A stretch of DNA of 14,736 nucleotides from Hyphomicrobiales bacterium. GTDB taxonomy: Bacteria > Pseudomonadota > Alphaproteobacteria > Rhizobiales > Beijerinckiaceae. Where the stretch lies: contig JAQGKN010000609.1 in assembly GCA_028290085.1 (NCBI GenBank), forward strand, positions 1-14,736, written 5' to 3'. The translations under genes and the position numbers were made by a program. This document shows, piece by piece, positions 1 through 7,236 of this stretch (position 1 is its first letter; each line of letters begins with the position of its first letter). The notes below the pieces were generated by a model, which was not told where the DNA came from, did no database searches, and saw nothing but the letters and a program-made list of their open reading frames with translations.

Positions 1-118
1 AAATCGCCAGCAGGCCGGTCAGCGTGTTGGGCAACAGCATGTCCCGGAGATCATGCCGCGTGAGAAGGACGAGAAGCAGGACGAGCCACAGCCCGAAACC
101 GATCGTCAGGAATTGCAT
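1..118 (-). CDS. Prepilin peptidase-like membrane protein (A24 family), 5' end only
   Basis: Partial gene running off the left edge; only about 39 N-terminal residues are visible. The ATG at 118-116 opens a hydrophobic segment (FGLWLVLLLVLL), followed by HDLRDMLLPNTLTGLLA. That matches the A24 prepilin peptidase/CpaA signature D-x-R-x-x-x-(I/L)-P-N-x-L-T, in which the first Asp is one of the two catalytic aspartates. These enzymes are inner-membrane proteases that cleave prepilin or pseudopilin leader peptides. A purine-rich GGATGAG lies about 6 nt upstream of the ATG. The short ORF at 202-125 ends just before it on the same strand. The second catalytic Asp lies outside the window, so activity cannot be judged. 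Another small membrane protein is possible. Confidence 0.55.
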   Translation of the reverse strand, partial: MQFLTIGFGLWLVLLLVLLTRHDLRDMLLPNTLTGLLAI

Positions 119-124
119 ATCGAC

Positions 125-202
125 TCATCCGGCGGCCCTGCCGACGGGATCGGCGCCACCAACATAGCGCGTCAAGCGGAACGGCGCGACCATCAGCTTC
201 AT
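125..202 (-). CDS. Possible 25-residue small protein or leader peptide
   Basis: A very short ORF (starting MKLMVAPFRLTRYVGGADP) with a strong Shine-Dalgarno GGAGGAG about 5 nt upstream of its ATG. Its TGA lies 6 nt before the ATG of the prepilin-peptidase-like gene, so the two could be translationally coupled. I recognise no family. It has no transmembrane segment and no processed-pilin motif. The same frame stays open upstream to 385, but with no better start. It could be a true small protein, a leader peptide, or only a fortuitous ORF in front of a well-placed ribosome binding site. Confidence 0.3.
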   Translation of the reverse strand: MKLMVAPFRLTRYVGGADPVGRAAG

Positions 203-616
203 CGTAACTCCTCCAGCCACTGAGTTCCCGAACGATCTCAACCATTGCATCGAAAACATCCCGTAGCAGCTCTCCGTGACCACGGTAGGATCAAATCTCT
301 CCCGACATAAGAGCCGGTTACACATCAAAATTGCCTCGAGTATTTGCGCCGGACATTCTATCGTCGGTACAAGAAAAAAATACATGATTGCGCCGTTTAT
401 ATTGACGAACGACGCTCATTATCGGCAACTCGACGATCTATAAAATCGAAACTTGTATTCGGCTGACCCGGCTGTTTATTTTCCGAGATAACGCTGTGCC
501 TCGGACGGGTCTCGCGTCGACAATATCACCGACTCAAGGCCCAGCGCAGGATGGCTTTTAGGAAGGCGACGAGCCTCCCTTGGCAGTCGCCGGGAGCGAA
601 CAGCAGCGCCGGACCC
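203..616. other. AT-rich intergenic stretch without a recognisable gene
   Basis: Roughly 410 bp between the small ORF and the DUF551-like gene. Positions about 365-480 are clearly more AT-rich than the surroundings, with runs such as aaaaaaatacat, tttatatt, tctataaaa and gtttatttt. This would suit a promoter region for the leftward genes. I could not place a convincing -35/-10 pair. The ORFs here are short, lack ribosome binding sites and show no family features. Confidence 0.4.
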
Positions 617-958
617 TCAAGTCGAGGGTTGATCGCCGCCCATCACAAGAACGCTGTCCCGAACCGTTTTGGTTGAGTGGCAACCTGCTGTGGGTGGATC
701 AGGTAAGCGCATCCAATGTGAAGGTATGCAGTCCCATTTTCCGAAAGGGTAGCATCCCGGTCCGGTGGACCAGAAGCCGCACGGAAACCCCGCATAGCCG
801 GTTTCGCCCGGCTTGCCAGTCCAGCGCGTCGTATACGCCGAGTGGTAAATACCAACGTAGGCGTTGTAGACCAGTATGGGCGTGCCGTCCTTTGGTGCCG
901 TCTCAATCGGCTGCCAGCCGCCAGAAGGCCAGACGTCAGATGCGATGACTGTTCCCAT
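617..958 (-). CDS. DUF551-like hypothetical protein
   Basis: A 113-residue protein. The start at 958 is chosen because GGGAGGT lies 7 nt upstream; an in-frame ATG at 994 lacks such a site. The N-terminal motif WQPIETAPKDGTPILVY and the C-terminal KWDCIPSHWMRLPDPP flank a Trp/Gly/Tyr-rich middle. This is the layout of DUF551 and related small proteins (W-x-P-I-E-T-A-P-K-D-G-T near the N-terminus, T-H-W-M-P-L-P-x-P-P near the C-terminus). Such proteins are common in phages and in rhizobial accessory regions. Their biochemical role is unknown. No phage structural or integrase genes are visible nearby, so it may be a stray accessory gene. The residues after LPDPP (about 27) do not fit the family core and may be an extension. 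Confidence 0.65.
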   Translation of the reverse strand: MGTVIASDVWPSGGWQPIETAPKDGTPILVYNAYVGIYHSAYTTRWTGKPGETGYAGFPCGFWSTGPGCYPFGKWDCIPSHWMRLPDPPTAGCHSTKTVRDSVLVMGGDQPST

Positions 959-1106
959 CTTAACCTCCCATGGTTCGAATGGGCATTTCCGCATTATTTA
1001 GTCATCGCTCGGCGAGTCTACGACAGCGCGGGATCTACTTTGTTCGTTGCAGGGCAGGAAAAACTTGGCGTCGATACGGTTAAGCACTCATCAGGCTGGA
1101 TGTGTG

Positions 1107-1374
1107 ATGGTGTACTGGCGCACGCACACCGGAGGCCGTCAAATCGGATGCCGTCGGCGATATTTTCCTGGACGCGGAGAGGGCCTTGGAGGACGCAAGA
1201 AGAATCGCGTGCGAATTGGCCTCTGCTGCTCTTCGTGACGGCCACGCCTTAATTCCGTTGATGGTAATTGTCCGGGATGAAAGCGACGTTACCGTCGGCT
1301 CAGTCAACATCCTTCATGCTGTGGTGGATGCTTTAACTGGAAAGGTCGCAAGCTCCGGTGTTCCTCTAGCTTGA
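1107..1374 (+). pseudogene. DUF6894-like small protein, frameshifted
   Basis: Two adjoining frames together read like one DUF6894-type protein. ATG 1107 gives MVYWRTHTGG up to 1136. Skipping one base (C1137) continues VKSDAVGDIFLDAERALEDA and then a helix and strand ending in VIVRDESDVTVGSVNIL, stop 1372-1374. The pattern D-x-x-G-x-x-(F/L)-x-D-x-E-x-A, a helix, then V-x-D-E is typical of DUF6894, a family of about 80 residues abundant in Bradyrhizobium and of unknown function. Downstream of 1138 the frame is open only back to a TGA at 1105-1107. The simplest reading is a single-base insertion in GGAGGCCGTC. Alternatively the gene begins at TTG 1186 and is a short fragment. There is no strong ribosome binding site before 1107. 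Confidence 0.4.
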
Positions 1375-1407
1375 GGTCGCCGGGTGCCGCGCCCGCGAGC
1401 AAATGAC

Positions 1408-2109
1408 TCAGAGTCTCGTGCGTCTCTTCGGGACCCCTACGGTAGCCTCGTGGCTTGACAGCTTTCTGAGCTTCTTGCTGTCGGTCACAAGCGTCAGAGA
1501 GCGCAAACTTCGAATTGCACGCTCGCCCTCGAGCACGTGAATCGCGAGCGTGACGCTAGCGCGCCGAACGCCCAGAGCACGCGCGAGTTCGTCATGGGTC
1601 AAAGGAATACTGGGATTGTCCAGTTGTTCGCTCAGTTCGAGAAGGTGCCCGGCGAGCCGTTGGACAACGTTGCAGCATCCCGCGGCCACGACGTTCTGGG
1701 CCATATCAATGAGCGCGTTGGAAGCGTATGCCAGCAAAGCTGACCTGAACGTATCGCTGGCCGCCATCGCAGAATGCAGATCCACCGCTCGCATGCGCAA
1801 CGCCGACCCCGGGATCTGGACATGCGCGCGCAAGCTGCTCTGATTCCGCCCCAGGATGATGTGCAGTCCGAGCAGACGGCGCCGCCCGACGCACGCAACC
1901 TCGAGGGATCGTCCGGGTGCTTGAGCGACGATTGATACGATGCCCTGTTCAATGAAATGCACAAAGTCAAGAGGAGCGTCGGCGCGCATGAGGGTCTGGC
2001 CGAGCGAAAGGTCCACCCGTTCGGAGTGTTGGAATACGAGGGCTCGATCCCACTCTGAAAGAGCATTCAAGAAATGATTTGGGCTGGACAGATTGCCACT
2101 TTCACTCAT
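1408..2109 (-). CDS. Crp/Fnr-family transcriptional regulator
   Basis: A 233-residue protein of standard Crp/Fnr length. Residues about 20-130 form the cyclic-nucleotide-binding-like beta barrel (LGQTLMRADAPLDFVHFIEQGIVSIV, here described in part, then EVACVGRRRLLGLHIILG). A dimerisation helix follows. The C-terminal winged helix-turn-helix runs from about residue 168: LTHDELARALGVRRASVTLA is the HTH_Crp_2 recognition region. There is no N-terminal cysteine cluster, so it is not an FNR-type iron-sulfur sensor, and the cAMP-contact residues are not clearly kept. It resembles the many rhizobial Crp-like regulators with unknown ligand. It is transcribed leftward, convergent with the broken DUF6894-like gene. 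No target can be assigned. Confidence 0.85.
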   Translation of the reverse strand: MSESGNLSSPNHFLNALSEWDRALVFQHSERVDLSLGQTLMRADAPLDFVHFIEQGIVSIVAQAPGRSLEVACVGRRRLLGLHIILGRNQSSLRAHVQIPGSALRMRAVDLHSAMAASDTFRSALLAYASNALIDMAQNVVAAGCCNVVQRLAGHLLELSEQLDNPSIPLTHDELARALGVRRASVTLAIHVLEGERAIRSLRSLTLVTDSKKLRKLSSHEATVGVPKRRTRL

Positions 2110-2658
2110 CTCGTCACCGTACGCTACGCACCCGTACGCACGTGATAATCAATTGTTTTGTGAAAGGTTCTGGCAAACCGGAGAGCGATGCGCTTGCAGG
2201 AGGGGCCCCGGCCGTAGCTTGGAGGACTTACTTTTCCGACAGCCACTTGGAAGCCCCGTAGCGACTGCGCCATGCGACTGGAGGAATTGTCTCAAAGTGG
2301 ACTGGATGCGCAACGGGTTCGGCGCGACAGTTCGCCCGCATATGGGACGCTGCATGGCAATGTCGAGTCGCTGGAGCTCAGCAGTCCATTGGGAGCCGTA
2401 CGCCCCTCAGAGCACAATCGCATCAGGGCCTCGAAAAATTCATGGCCGAGTAGCCAACGCAGATTTGCGTTGGCCGCGGAACGGCTAGAGCGAGACGGCG
2501 AGAGTCCATCAGAGTGACTTAAGCATGGGAGTTTTCCCCGGCAGCGGAATGTTTTGGTCGAATGGTATTGCCGGGGTGCAATCTTGGCCGTTCCCCGATC
2601 AACCTCTTGCCTGAATGTTCGTTAGCAATTGAGATCTCGGGAGTGGCCGAGGCTGGGG
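2110..2658. other. Gene-free stretch between Crp regulator and acyltransferase
   Basis: About 520-550 bp separating two divergently transcribed genes. Several short ORFs cross it on both strands, including an 81-codon one at 2272-2517, but none has a ribosome binding site or family features. It should contain both promoters. A TGATaATCA palindrome at 2143-2151 lies about 35 bp upstream of the regulator start. An 8-bp inverted repeat is listed separately at 2536-2576. Confidence 0.4.
2536..2576. repeat. Inverted repeat CCCCGGCA / TGCCGGGG
   Basis: Perfect 8-bp arms CCCCGGCA (2536-2543) and TGCCGGGG (2569-2576) separated by 25 bp, upstream of the acyltransferase gene. It could be an operator, a hairpin in the 5' leader, or chance in GC-rich DNA. 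There is no T-tract, so it is not an obvious terminator. Confidence 0.35.
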
Positions 2659-3906
2659 ATGGCTCGCCGAGTGCGCTCGATCGGACCTCGCCCCGTGTCA
2701 CTCTTCACCACGATGGCATCCGGCGTGGCGGTTCGTGAACAGGAGCTTACCCTGGAAAACAAGATCGTCATGCTCAATCGCTCACAGGCGGAGGCTCTCC
2801 CCGCTTGGTCCAGCGCGTTCACGTATTTAAGAAAGGACAGCCGGTACTATGGCCTGGTTGAAGACACGATCGGCACCGACTTTCAGTACGGCTATCTGGG
2901 CATCAAGGACGAAAGCGGGACAATCATCGCCGTTCAGCCGTCTTTTATCCTGGATCAAGACCTTCTGGCGGGCAGCAATCCACGCGCACGGCGGCTGGTC
3001 GACGCCGTTCGGAAGGCCTGGCCGGGCTTCTTGAAACTGCGCACCCTGATGGTTGGTTGCGCGGCGGGTGAGGGACAATTGTGCACGCCGGATCCACGCC
3101 AGCGTCAGGAAATTGCGGCTGCTTTGGCGGCAGATCTGCCGCGGGTGGCGCGTGAGATGCAAGCCTCACTGGTGGTTCTGAAGGAGTTTCCCGCTGAGTA
3201 CCGGATTTGTCTCGCGGCCCTCGCGGCAAAGGGCTTTTCCCAGTTACCCAGCATGCCCATGACCCGCCTCGATCTGTCTCGTTATTCGAGCTTCGACGAT
3301 TACCTGGCCCGGGCCCTGCCCGCAGAATGGCGGCGCAAGTTTCGCTGGAATCTAAAACCGGCCGACACGACCGATCCCCTCGATCTAAACGTCACCAACA
3401 ATGTGGACGGCGTTGCGGACGAGGTGTTTGGACTTTACCAGCAGGTGCTGGGGCGCTCCGTGCTCCGTTTCGAGAAGCTCACCCCAGCTTATTTTCAGGA
3501 GCTGGGCCGGCGGATGCCCGACAAAACCCGGATTTTCTTGTGGAAGCAGAAGGGCAGGTTGGTGGCCTTTTCCCTCTGTTTGCTCCATGGCGACGAACTC
3601 TTTGCGGAGTACTTGGGGATGGAATACCCGCTCGCGCTGGAACTCCACCTTTACTTTCACGTGTGGCGCGGACTGATTTCGTGGGCCATAGCCAATGGCT
3701 GCAAAGCCATCGTCAGCACGAGTCTCGGCTACAAGCCGAAACTGCGGATGAAACAAACGCTGGTGCCGCTCGACCTTTACATTCTTCAGACGAACCCTCT
3801 CATCAACCGCCTCTTCCGTGCCGCTCTTCCATGGCTCGATCCGACCCGCGGCCAGGCAACTCTGCGGCGGTTCCCGAACCACAGTGAACTTTGGCCGGAT
3901 CGATAA
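2659..3906 (+). CDS. GNAT-fold acyltransferase, FemAB/BioF2-like
   Basis: A protein of about 415 residues (stop TAA-type end at 3904-3906). Residues about 200-380 look like the BioF2/Acetyltransf_6 (CelD/FemAB-like) fold: the LDLSRYSSFDDYLARALP segment, a basic WRRKFRWNLK helix, a VFGLYQQVLGRS helix, then the TRIFLWKQKGRLVAFSLCLL strand pair and FAEYLGMEYPLALELHLYF. Relatives N-acylate amino groups or add aminoacyl groups to cell-envelope precursors; the substrate cannot be inferred here. There is no signal peptide, so it is probably cytoplasmic. The start is uncertain. ATG 2659 has GAGG 7 nt upstream; the frame is open from TTG 2629, and ATGs at 2713 and 2770 are possible because the first 45 residues look unconserved. 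It stands alone, with no linked envelope or polysaccharide genes. Confidence 0.7.
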   Translation: MARRVRSIGPRPVSLFTTMASGVAVREQELTLENKIVMLNRSQAEALPAWSSAFTYLRKDSRYYGLVEDTIGTDFQYGYLGIKDESGTIIAVQPSFILDQDLLAGSNPRARRLVDAVRKAWPGFLKLRTLMVGCAAGEGQLCTPDPRQRQEIAAALAADLPRVAREMQASLVVLKEFPAEYRICLAALAAKGFSQLPSMPMTRLDLSRYSSFDDYLARALPAEWRRKFRWNLKPADTTDPLDLNVTNNVDGVADEVFGLYQQVLGRSVLRFEKLTPAYFQELGRRMPDKTRIFLWKQKGRLVAFSLCLLHGDELFAEYLGMEYPLALELHLYFHVWRGLISWAIANGCKAIVSTSLGYKPKLRMKQTLVPLDLYILQTNPLINRLFRAALPWLDPTRGQATLRRFPNHSELWPDR

Positions 3907-4336
3907 ACTGGTTTGTTGTAACAACGGCCGCGCTGACCAGACTTGCCTGTGGCTAAGAAGCCGAGGTTCACGCGCCTTCGAAGCTAACGATCGACTGGCG
4001 CTCCCATATTCCTCTCCTCTGGAGCCGATGAAGTGAACGGCGGACCTCACTCGGGCGCCTTAAGTGGCGAGGCAGCTGCGATAGCAACGCGTGGCGGGGG
4101 TGATTGGACAGAGGCCTGCCGCTGCCCACTCCGGCGCGAACCGGAAATGGTGAGAAGAAGATTCGCTCTTCATCATTCATCGGACCACTTGCTCCCAAAG
4201 AGCCGCCTTGAATCAGACATCGAGCGATTTGGAAATCAGCTTTGTCAACGCGGCCTAATTCACTTGTCGGCACGCAAGGCGTTGAGCTACCGTTTGTATT
4301 AAGCACCGCGACCAAGCGAAGCGTCGGGGGGGAGCC
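3907..4336. other. Gene-free stretch upstream of the dehydrogenase module
   Basis: About 430 bp with no convincing gene. An 89-codon plus-strand ORF (4033-4302) and a long minus-strand ORF crossing into the next gene have low-complexity Arg/Ser/Gly composition, no family features and no ribosome binding site. The promoter of the gluconate-dehydrogenase-like module should lie in the last 150 bp, but I could not assign boxes with confidence. Confidence 0.4.
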
Positions 4337-4897
4337 ATGGTGTCCATGAAACGTCGCGCCTTTGTGCGGGGCGCCGCCGCAACGACGTTCCTTTTCACTG
4401 TGGGTGGGATCGAGCAGTCGCTGACGCCCGCGCAGGCCTGTGCACAAGGCGCTGCGCTCAAGAAGCTGACGCCCGAGCAGGCCGATCTTCTCGGAGCATA
4501 TGTCGAGGCGCTTGTGCCGGGTGCGCGGGCCGCGGGAATTGCGCAATTTGTCGATCAGCAATGTTCCGTCCCGCCCCATGAGGCACTTCTCGGCCTGCGG
4601 ATTGCAAATGGAAACCCGCCCTTCGTCGATTTTTACGTAAAGGCGCTCGCCGAGATCGATAGGCAGAGTAACAGCCGCTTTGGCAAGTCGTTTGAGGAGA
4701 TGAGCGGCTCGGACCAGCGCGCTTTCATCGACCTTTTGCGTCAGGCGAAACTCGAAGATTGGCGCGGCCCGCAGCAGCCCCAGGTCTACAACGTGTTGCG
4801 CGATGATGGCGTCGACGTTGTCTACGGAACCGTTGAGGGCTTTGCACTCCTTGGCGTTCCCTACATGCCCCATGTGCTTCCGACAGCGAGGTGGTGA
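4337..4897 (+). CDS. Gluconate 2-dehydrogenase subunit 3-like protein, Tat-exported
   Basis: A 186-residue protein. The start ATG 4337 is preceded by a GGGGGGAG ribosome binding site 3-10 nt upstream. The N-terminus MKRRAFVRGAAATTFLF carries a twin-arginine motif, then a hydrophobic stretch and AQACAQ as a likely signal-peptidase site. The mature part (KLTPEQADLLGAYVEALVPG, then FVDFYVKALAEID and FIDLLRQAKLEDW) matches the gluconate 2-dehydrogenase subunit 3 family. This small subunit is co-exported with, and matures, the FAD-containing GMC subunit of membrane-bound alcohol, sugar and gluconate dehydrogenases. Its stop TGA lies one base before the ATG of the GMC gene. That partner is broken, so this intact gene may now lack its working complex. 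The third subunit, a multihaem cytochrome c, is absent. Confidence 0.8.
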   Translation: MVSMKRRAFVRGAAATTFLFTVGGIEQSLTPAQACAQGAALKKLTPEQADLLGAYVEALVPGARAAGIAQFVDQQCSVPPHEALLGLRIANGNPPFVDFYVKALAEIDRQSNSRFGKSFEEMSGSDQRAFIDLLRQAKLEDWRGPQQPQVYNVLRDDGVDVVYGTVEGFALLGVPYMPHVLPTARW

Positions 4898-4898
4898 G

Positions 4899-6138
4899 AT
4901 GGCGCAGCGCGAGAAAGTCGACGTCGTCATTGTCGGGGCAGGGCCGGCGGGAGCAATCTATACCGACCAGATGACGCGAGAGGGAAAGTCCGTCGTCATC
5001 CTCGAGTTCGGTCCAGACTGGGACAACAACGATTTTATAAGTTCGGAAATCTGGGGCCGTCGCATCAAACATGCGCCGCGGTTCGAGCTTGCCGGCAAGA
5101 ACAATCCTGGCCATGGTTTCAATGCGGGCTGGGGCACAGGCGGCTCCATGAGCCATTATTACGCGAACTTCCCACGCTTGTTACAAAATGATTTCAAGGT
5201 GAAAAGCTTGTACGGGAAGGGGCTCGACTGGCCGATCTCGTATGAGGACATCGCACCTTATTACGACCGCGTTGCGCATGACCTTGGCGTGTCGGGTGAT
5301 GCCGAGAAAGAGAGGCGGTGGCGGCCTGTCACCGACGCCTATCCGATGCCGCCCCTCAAGACATTCCGGCACGGCGAGATCTGGCGCGAGGCGTTCGAAA
5401 AACATGGAATTCCGCTGGCGCCGATGCCGACCGGAATCAACAGCGTCGAGTACAAGGGCAGGCCGGCCTGCCTTAACGACGGATGGTGCCATGTTGGCTG
5501 TCCGATTGGCGTGCACGGCACGCCGCAATGGTCCTATCTGGCGACGGCGCGCGAACAGAAAGCCGAGATTCGGCCGTTCTCTTATGTCACGCGCGTTTTG
5601 ACTGACGCGAGCGGCGCGCGTGCGGCTGGCGTCGAATATTACGACGACAAGAAAGAAGCCGGTCGACAACCATCTCGGCACGACGGCGACGCAGTTCATG
5701 TCTTACGAGCATTACGCCAAGGACCGTTCGGGCAAAGGGTTCGGCAGTGCGTTCTGGATTATGGGCAACGCCCTCAAGCCAAATGCGGGAATAGCCGGTG
5801 CGCGGCCCGATCTGTTCGGTGCGCCGCTGAGCGAGTTCATGCTGCGCGCGTCACGAGGGCTCGCGAGGCTGAATTGCTACGGCGAGGAAATGCCACGGCA
5901 GGAAAACCGTGTCGAGTTGTCGAGCCAGAAAGATGAGTTCGGCTTTCCACTTGCGCGCATCATCCACGAATACGATCAGAACGCGATCAACCTCTGGCGC
6001 GAGTCGACCGACCAGAGCGTCATAATTGCTAAAACAGCCGGTGCGGTAGAAGTCTGGCCTGGCGGGGGCGCAGTTGCCGCCGTTCATGTGGATCGTGCCA
6101 GGCTCAAGGTGCTTGCTGAGCTGAAATGGAGCCGTTGA
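4899..6138 (+). pseudogene. GMC oxidoreductase (gluconate dehydrogenase-type large subunit), decayed
   Basis: ATG 4899 overlaps the end of the small-subunit gene (TGAGATG). The N-terminal part is normal: FAD-binding VDVVIVGAGPAGAIYTDQM, NAGWGTGGSMSHYYANFPR around the flavin site, and CLNDGWCHVGCPIGVHG. Near 5655-5660, after VEYYDDKKE, the frame changes and the reading continues in the next frame as PVDNHLGTTATQFMSYEHYA. The segment expected between them, roughly 50 residues including the A-x-Q-N-P-R-x-L-L flavin-domain motif of this family, is missing. So this is a deletion with frameshift rather than a one-base error. The second part runs normally (ENRVELSSQKDEFGFPLARI, VWPGGGAVAAVH) to 6087. 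There it loses the H-x-M-G-G-T-x-M-G and P-x-N-P-x-T catalytic C-terminus and ends in unrelated residues at 6138. It is very unlikely to be active. The original role would be a periplasmic quinone- or cytochrome-linked sugar or alcohol dehydrogenase. Confidence 0.8.
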
Positions 6139-6153
6139 TTGGCGTCAGATGTT

Positions 6154-6171
6154 GGCGCTCTGGCGAGCGCC
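6154..6171. terminator. Hairpin between convergent genes
   Basis: Perfect 7-bp stem GGCGCTC (6154-6160) / GAGCGCC (6165-6171) with a TGGC loop, in the 76-bp gap between the converging GMC remnant and the Rieske gene. The position suits a bidirectional terminator. There is no T-tract on either strand, so intrinsic termination would be weak. Confidence 0.45.
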
Positions 6172-6214
6172 TCACAGGTTAACGGCCGAGTTGCTGGGTG
6201 CATGCTCAGATTCG

Positions 6215-6853
6215 TCAAACCTGGACCACTGATTCTATTCCGAAGTTCACACCTGGCGGATTTTCACCGATCCGCAAAATTCGATCGGTGACGAACCGAT
6301 AGGGTGGCACGGGGAGATTGTACGGCGCCGGTACGCCCTTGAACACCCGACCCGCGAGATCGTATTTGGAGCCGTGACAGGGGCAGAACCAACCCCCGAG
6401 CCATCCTGGTCCCTGCTCATCCTTTGCGGGCTCGTACAGCGGTATACAGCCAAGATGCGTGCAAACGCCAACGAGAACGGCGAATTCAGGCTTCACCGAT
6501 CTATGCCAGTTAGCGGCATATTCCGGTTGCTGCATGATTTTTGAGTCGGGATCCGCGAGTTCGCCGATGACGGCCGATGTTTGCAGCGTCGCCAGTGCCG
6601 CCGCAGGTCGATTGACGACGAAAATGGGATGGCCCCGCCATTTCACGATCATTTGTCCGCCAGAGGGCAATGAGCCCACGTCGACGTCGATTGGGGCGCC
6701 GGCCGCAATCGTCTCCGCATCAGGCCGCATCTGCGAGATTAAAGGCCAAACCACGGCACAGGTCCCAACAAAGGCCACGGCGCCCGTGGCCACGTAAATG
6801 AAATCACGCCGCGTCACGGGTTCTGTTCCGCCGCGCTTTTCTTGAACGGGCAT
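6215..6853 (-). CDS. petA: Ubiquinol-cytochrome c reductase Rieske iron-sulfur subunit, stand-alone
   Basis: A 212-residue protein of bc1-complex Rieske type. A Tat signal-anchor (TRRDFIYVATGAVAFVGTCA) tethers the domain to the inner membrane. The cluster boxes are CTHLGC (131-136) and CPCHGS (157-162): C131 and C157 would be the Cys ligands, H133 and H160 the His ligands, and C136-C159 the stabilising disulfide, all present. The PVPPYRF segment near 181 is the usual Pro loop. Upstream of the ATG is GAAGGGG about 6 nt away. Normally petA is followed by cytochrome b and c1 genes. Here the downstream neighbour is the convergent GMC remnant, so this is an orphan copy, perhaps paralogous to the housekeeping subunit. 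The family is certain; that it serves the main bc1 complex is not. Confidence 0.9.
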   Translation of the reverse strand: MPVQEKRGGTEPVTRRDFIYVATGAVAFVGTCAVVWPLISQMRPDAETIAAGAPIDVDVGSLPSGGQMIVKWRGHPIFVVNRPAAALATLQTSAVIGELADPDSKIMQQPEYAANWHRSVKPEFAVLVGVCTHLGCIPLYEPAKDEQGPGWLGGWFCPCHGSKYDLAGRVFKGVPAPYNLPVPPYRFVTDRILRIGENPPGVNFGIESVVQV

Positions 6854-7086
6854 CTTTGACCCCTTCTCAAAGACTCTCGTCCCAACACATCGTCATGCGA
6901 AAGGTTCGGCGGTGAGCGCAGAGGTGCCATCCTGCAGTTTCTGGCGCACACGAGGCCTTTGCAAACAAGCCTGGCCGCCTCTCTGGAACCAACTTGAGAA
7001 GCTTCACGCCAAATAGAGGGTTGTTCTGACTTGGTGGTGTGTATCCTGATGCTGATCAAAGCCGCTGCCCTTCTGGGCTGTCCGAT
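6854..7086. other. Upstream region of the Rieske gene, no gene seen
   Basis: About 230 bp upstream of the leftward Rieske gene, presumably holding its promoter. An 81-codon minus-strand ORF overlaps the Rieske start in another frame and has no recognisable features. No repeats or clear promoter boxes were found. Confidence 0.35.
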
Positions 7087-7236
7087 TCAGACAGCAGGTG
7101 GCGCCACCATCTTCTCGCCCTTGAGGGCGGCCAGGGCCACCTTCGCCTTAGCTAATTGTCGTTCCGCGGTGATAGCGGCGTCGCCCGTTGGTGCGTGAGG
7201 ACCGTTGCCGCCAAAAGTGATACCGGTCTTCGGCGT
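7087..7236 (-). other. Coding-like tail in frame after the stop of the MDR gene
   Basis: Reading on in the same frame past the TGA of the MDR gene gives 49 sense codons and then a TGA at 7089-7087. The codons are rich in G/C at third positions and encode a natural-looking sequence with a charged helix (AITAERQLAKAKVALAALKG). No usable start codon lies early in it. The MDR protein itself ends normally (GKILLSLSQT), so this is more likely the 3' remnant of another gene whose front was lost than part of the MDR enzyme. I do not recognise the family. Confidence 0.35.

Noticed and set aside
2143..2151. TGATaATCA palindrome upstream of the Crp/Fnr gene as an FNR/FixK-type box
   Set aside because: The FNR/FixK consensus has a 4-bp spacer (TTGAT-N4-ATCAA); here the spacer is 1 bp, so it is not a match and may be chance.
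2272..2517. 81-codon plus-strand ORF in the Crp/acyltransferase gap
   Set aside because: No ribosome binding site, no family features, and composition like random GC-rich sequence.
3385..4050. 221-codon minus-strand ORF under the acyltransferase
   Set aside because: It mirrors a well-supported gene in the opposite strand and has no ribosome binding site or motif.
4262..4290. Sigma-54-like GGCACG...TTGAG upstream of the dehydrogenase module
   Set aside because: The -12 GC element is not present at the right spacing.
3968..4930. Long (320-codon) minus-strand ORF opposite the gluconate-dehydrogenase-like small subunit
   Set aside because: It is antisense to a gene with clear family features and a Tat signal; its own translation is Arg/Ser/Gly-rich without recognisable domains.
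5640..5670. GMC frameshift as a simple sequencing error
   Set aside because: A one-base change would not restore the roughly 50 family residues missing at the junction, and the C-terminus is lost as well.
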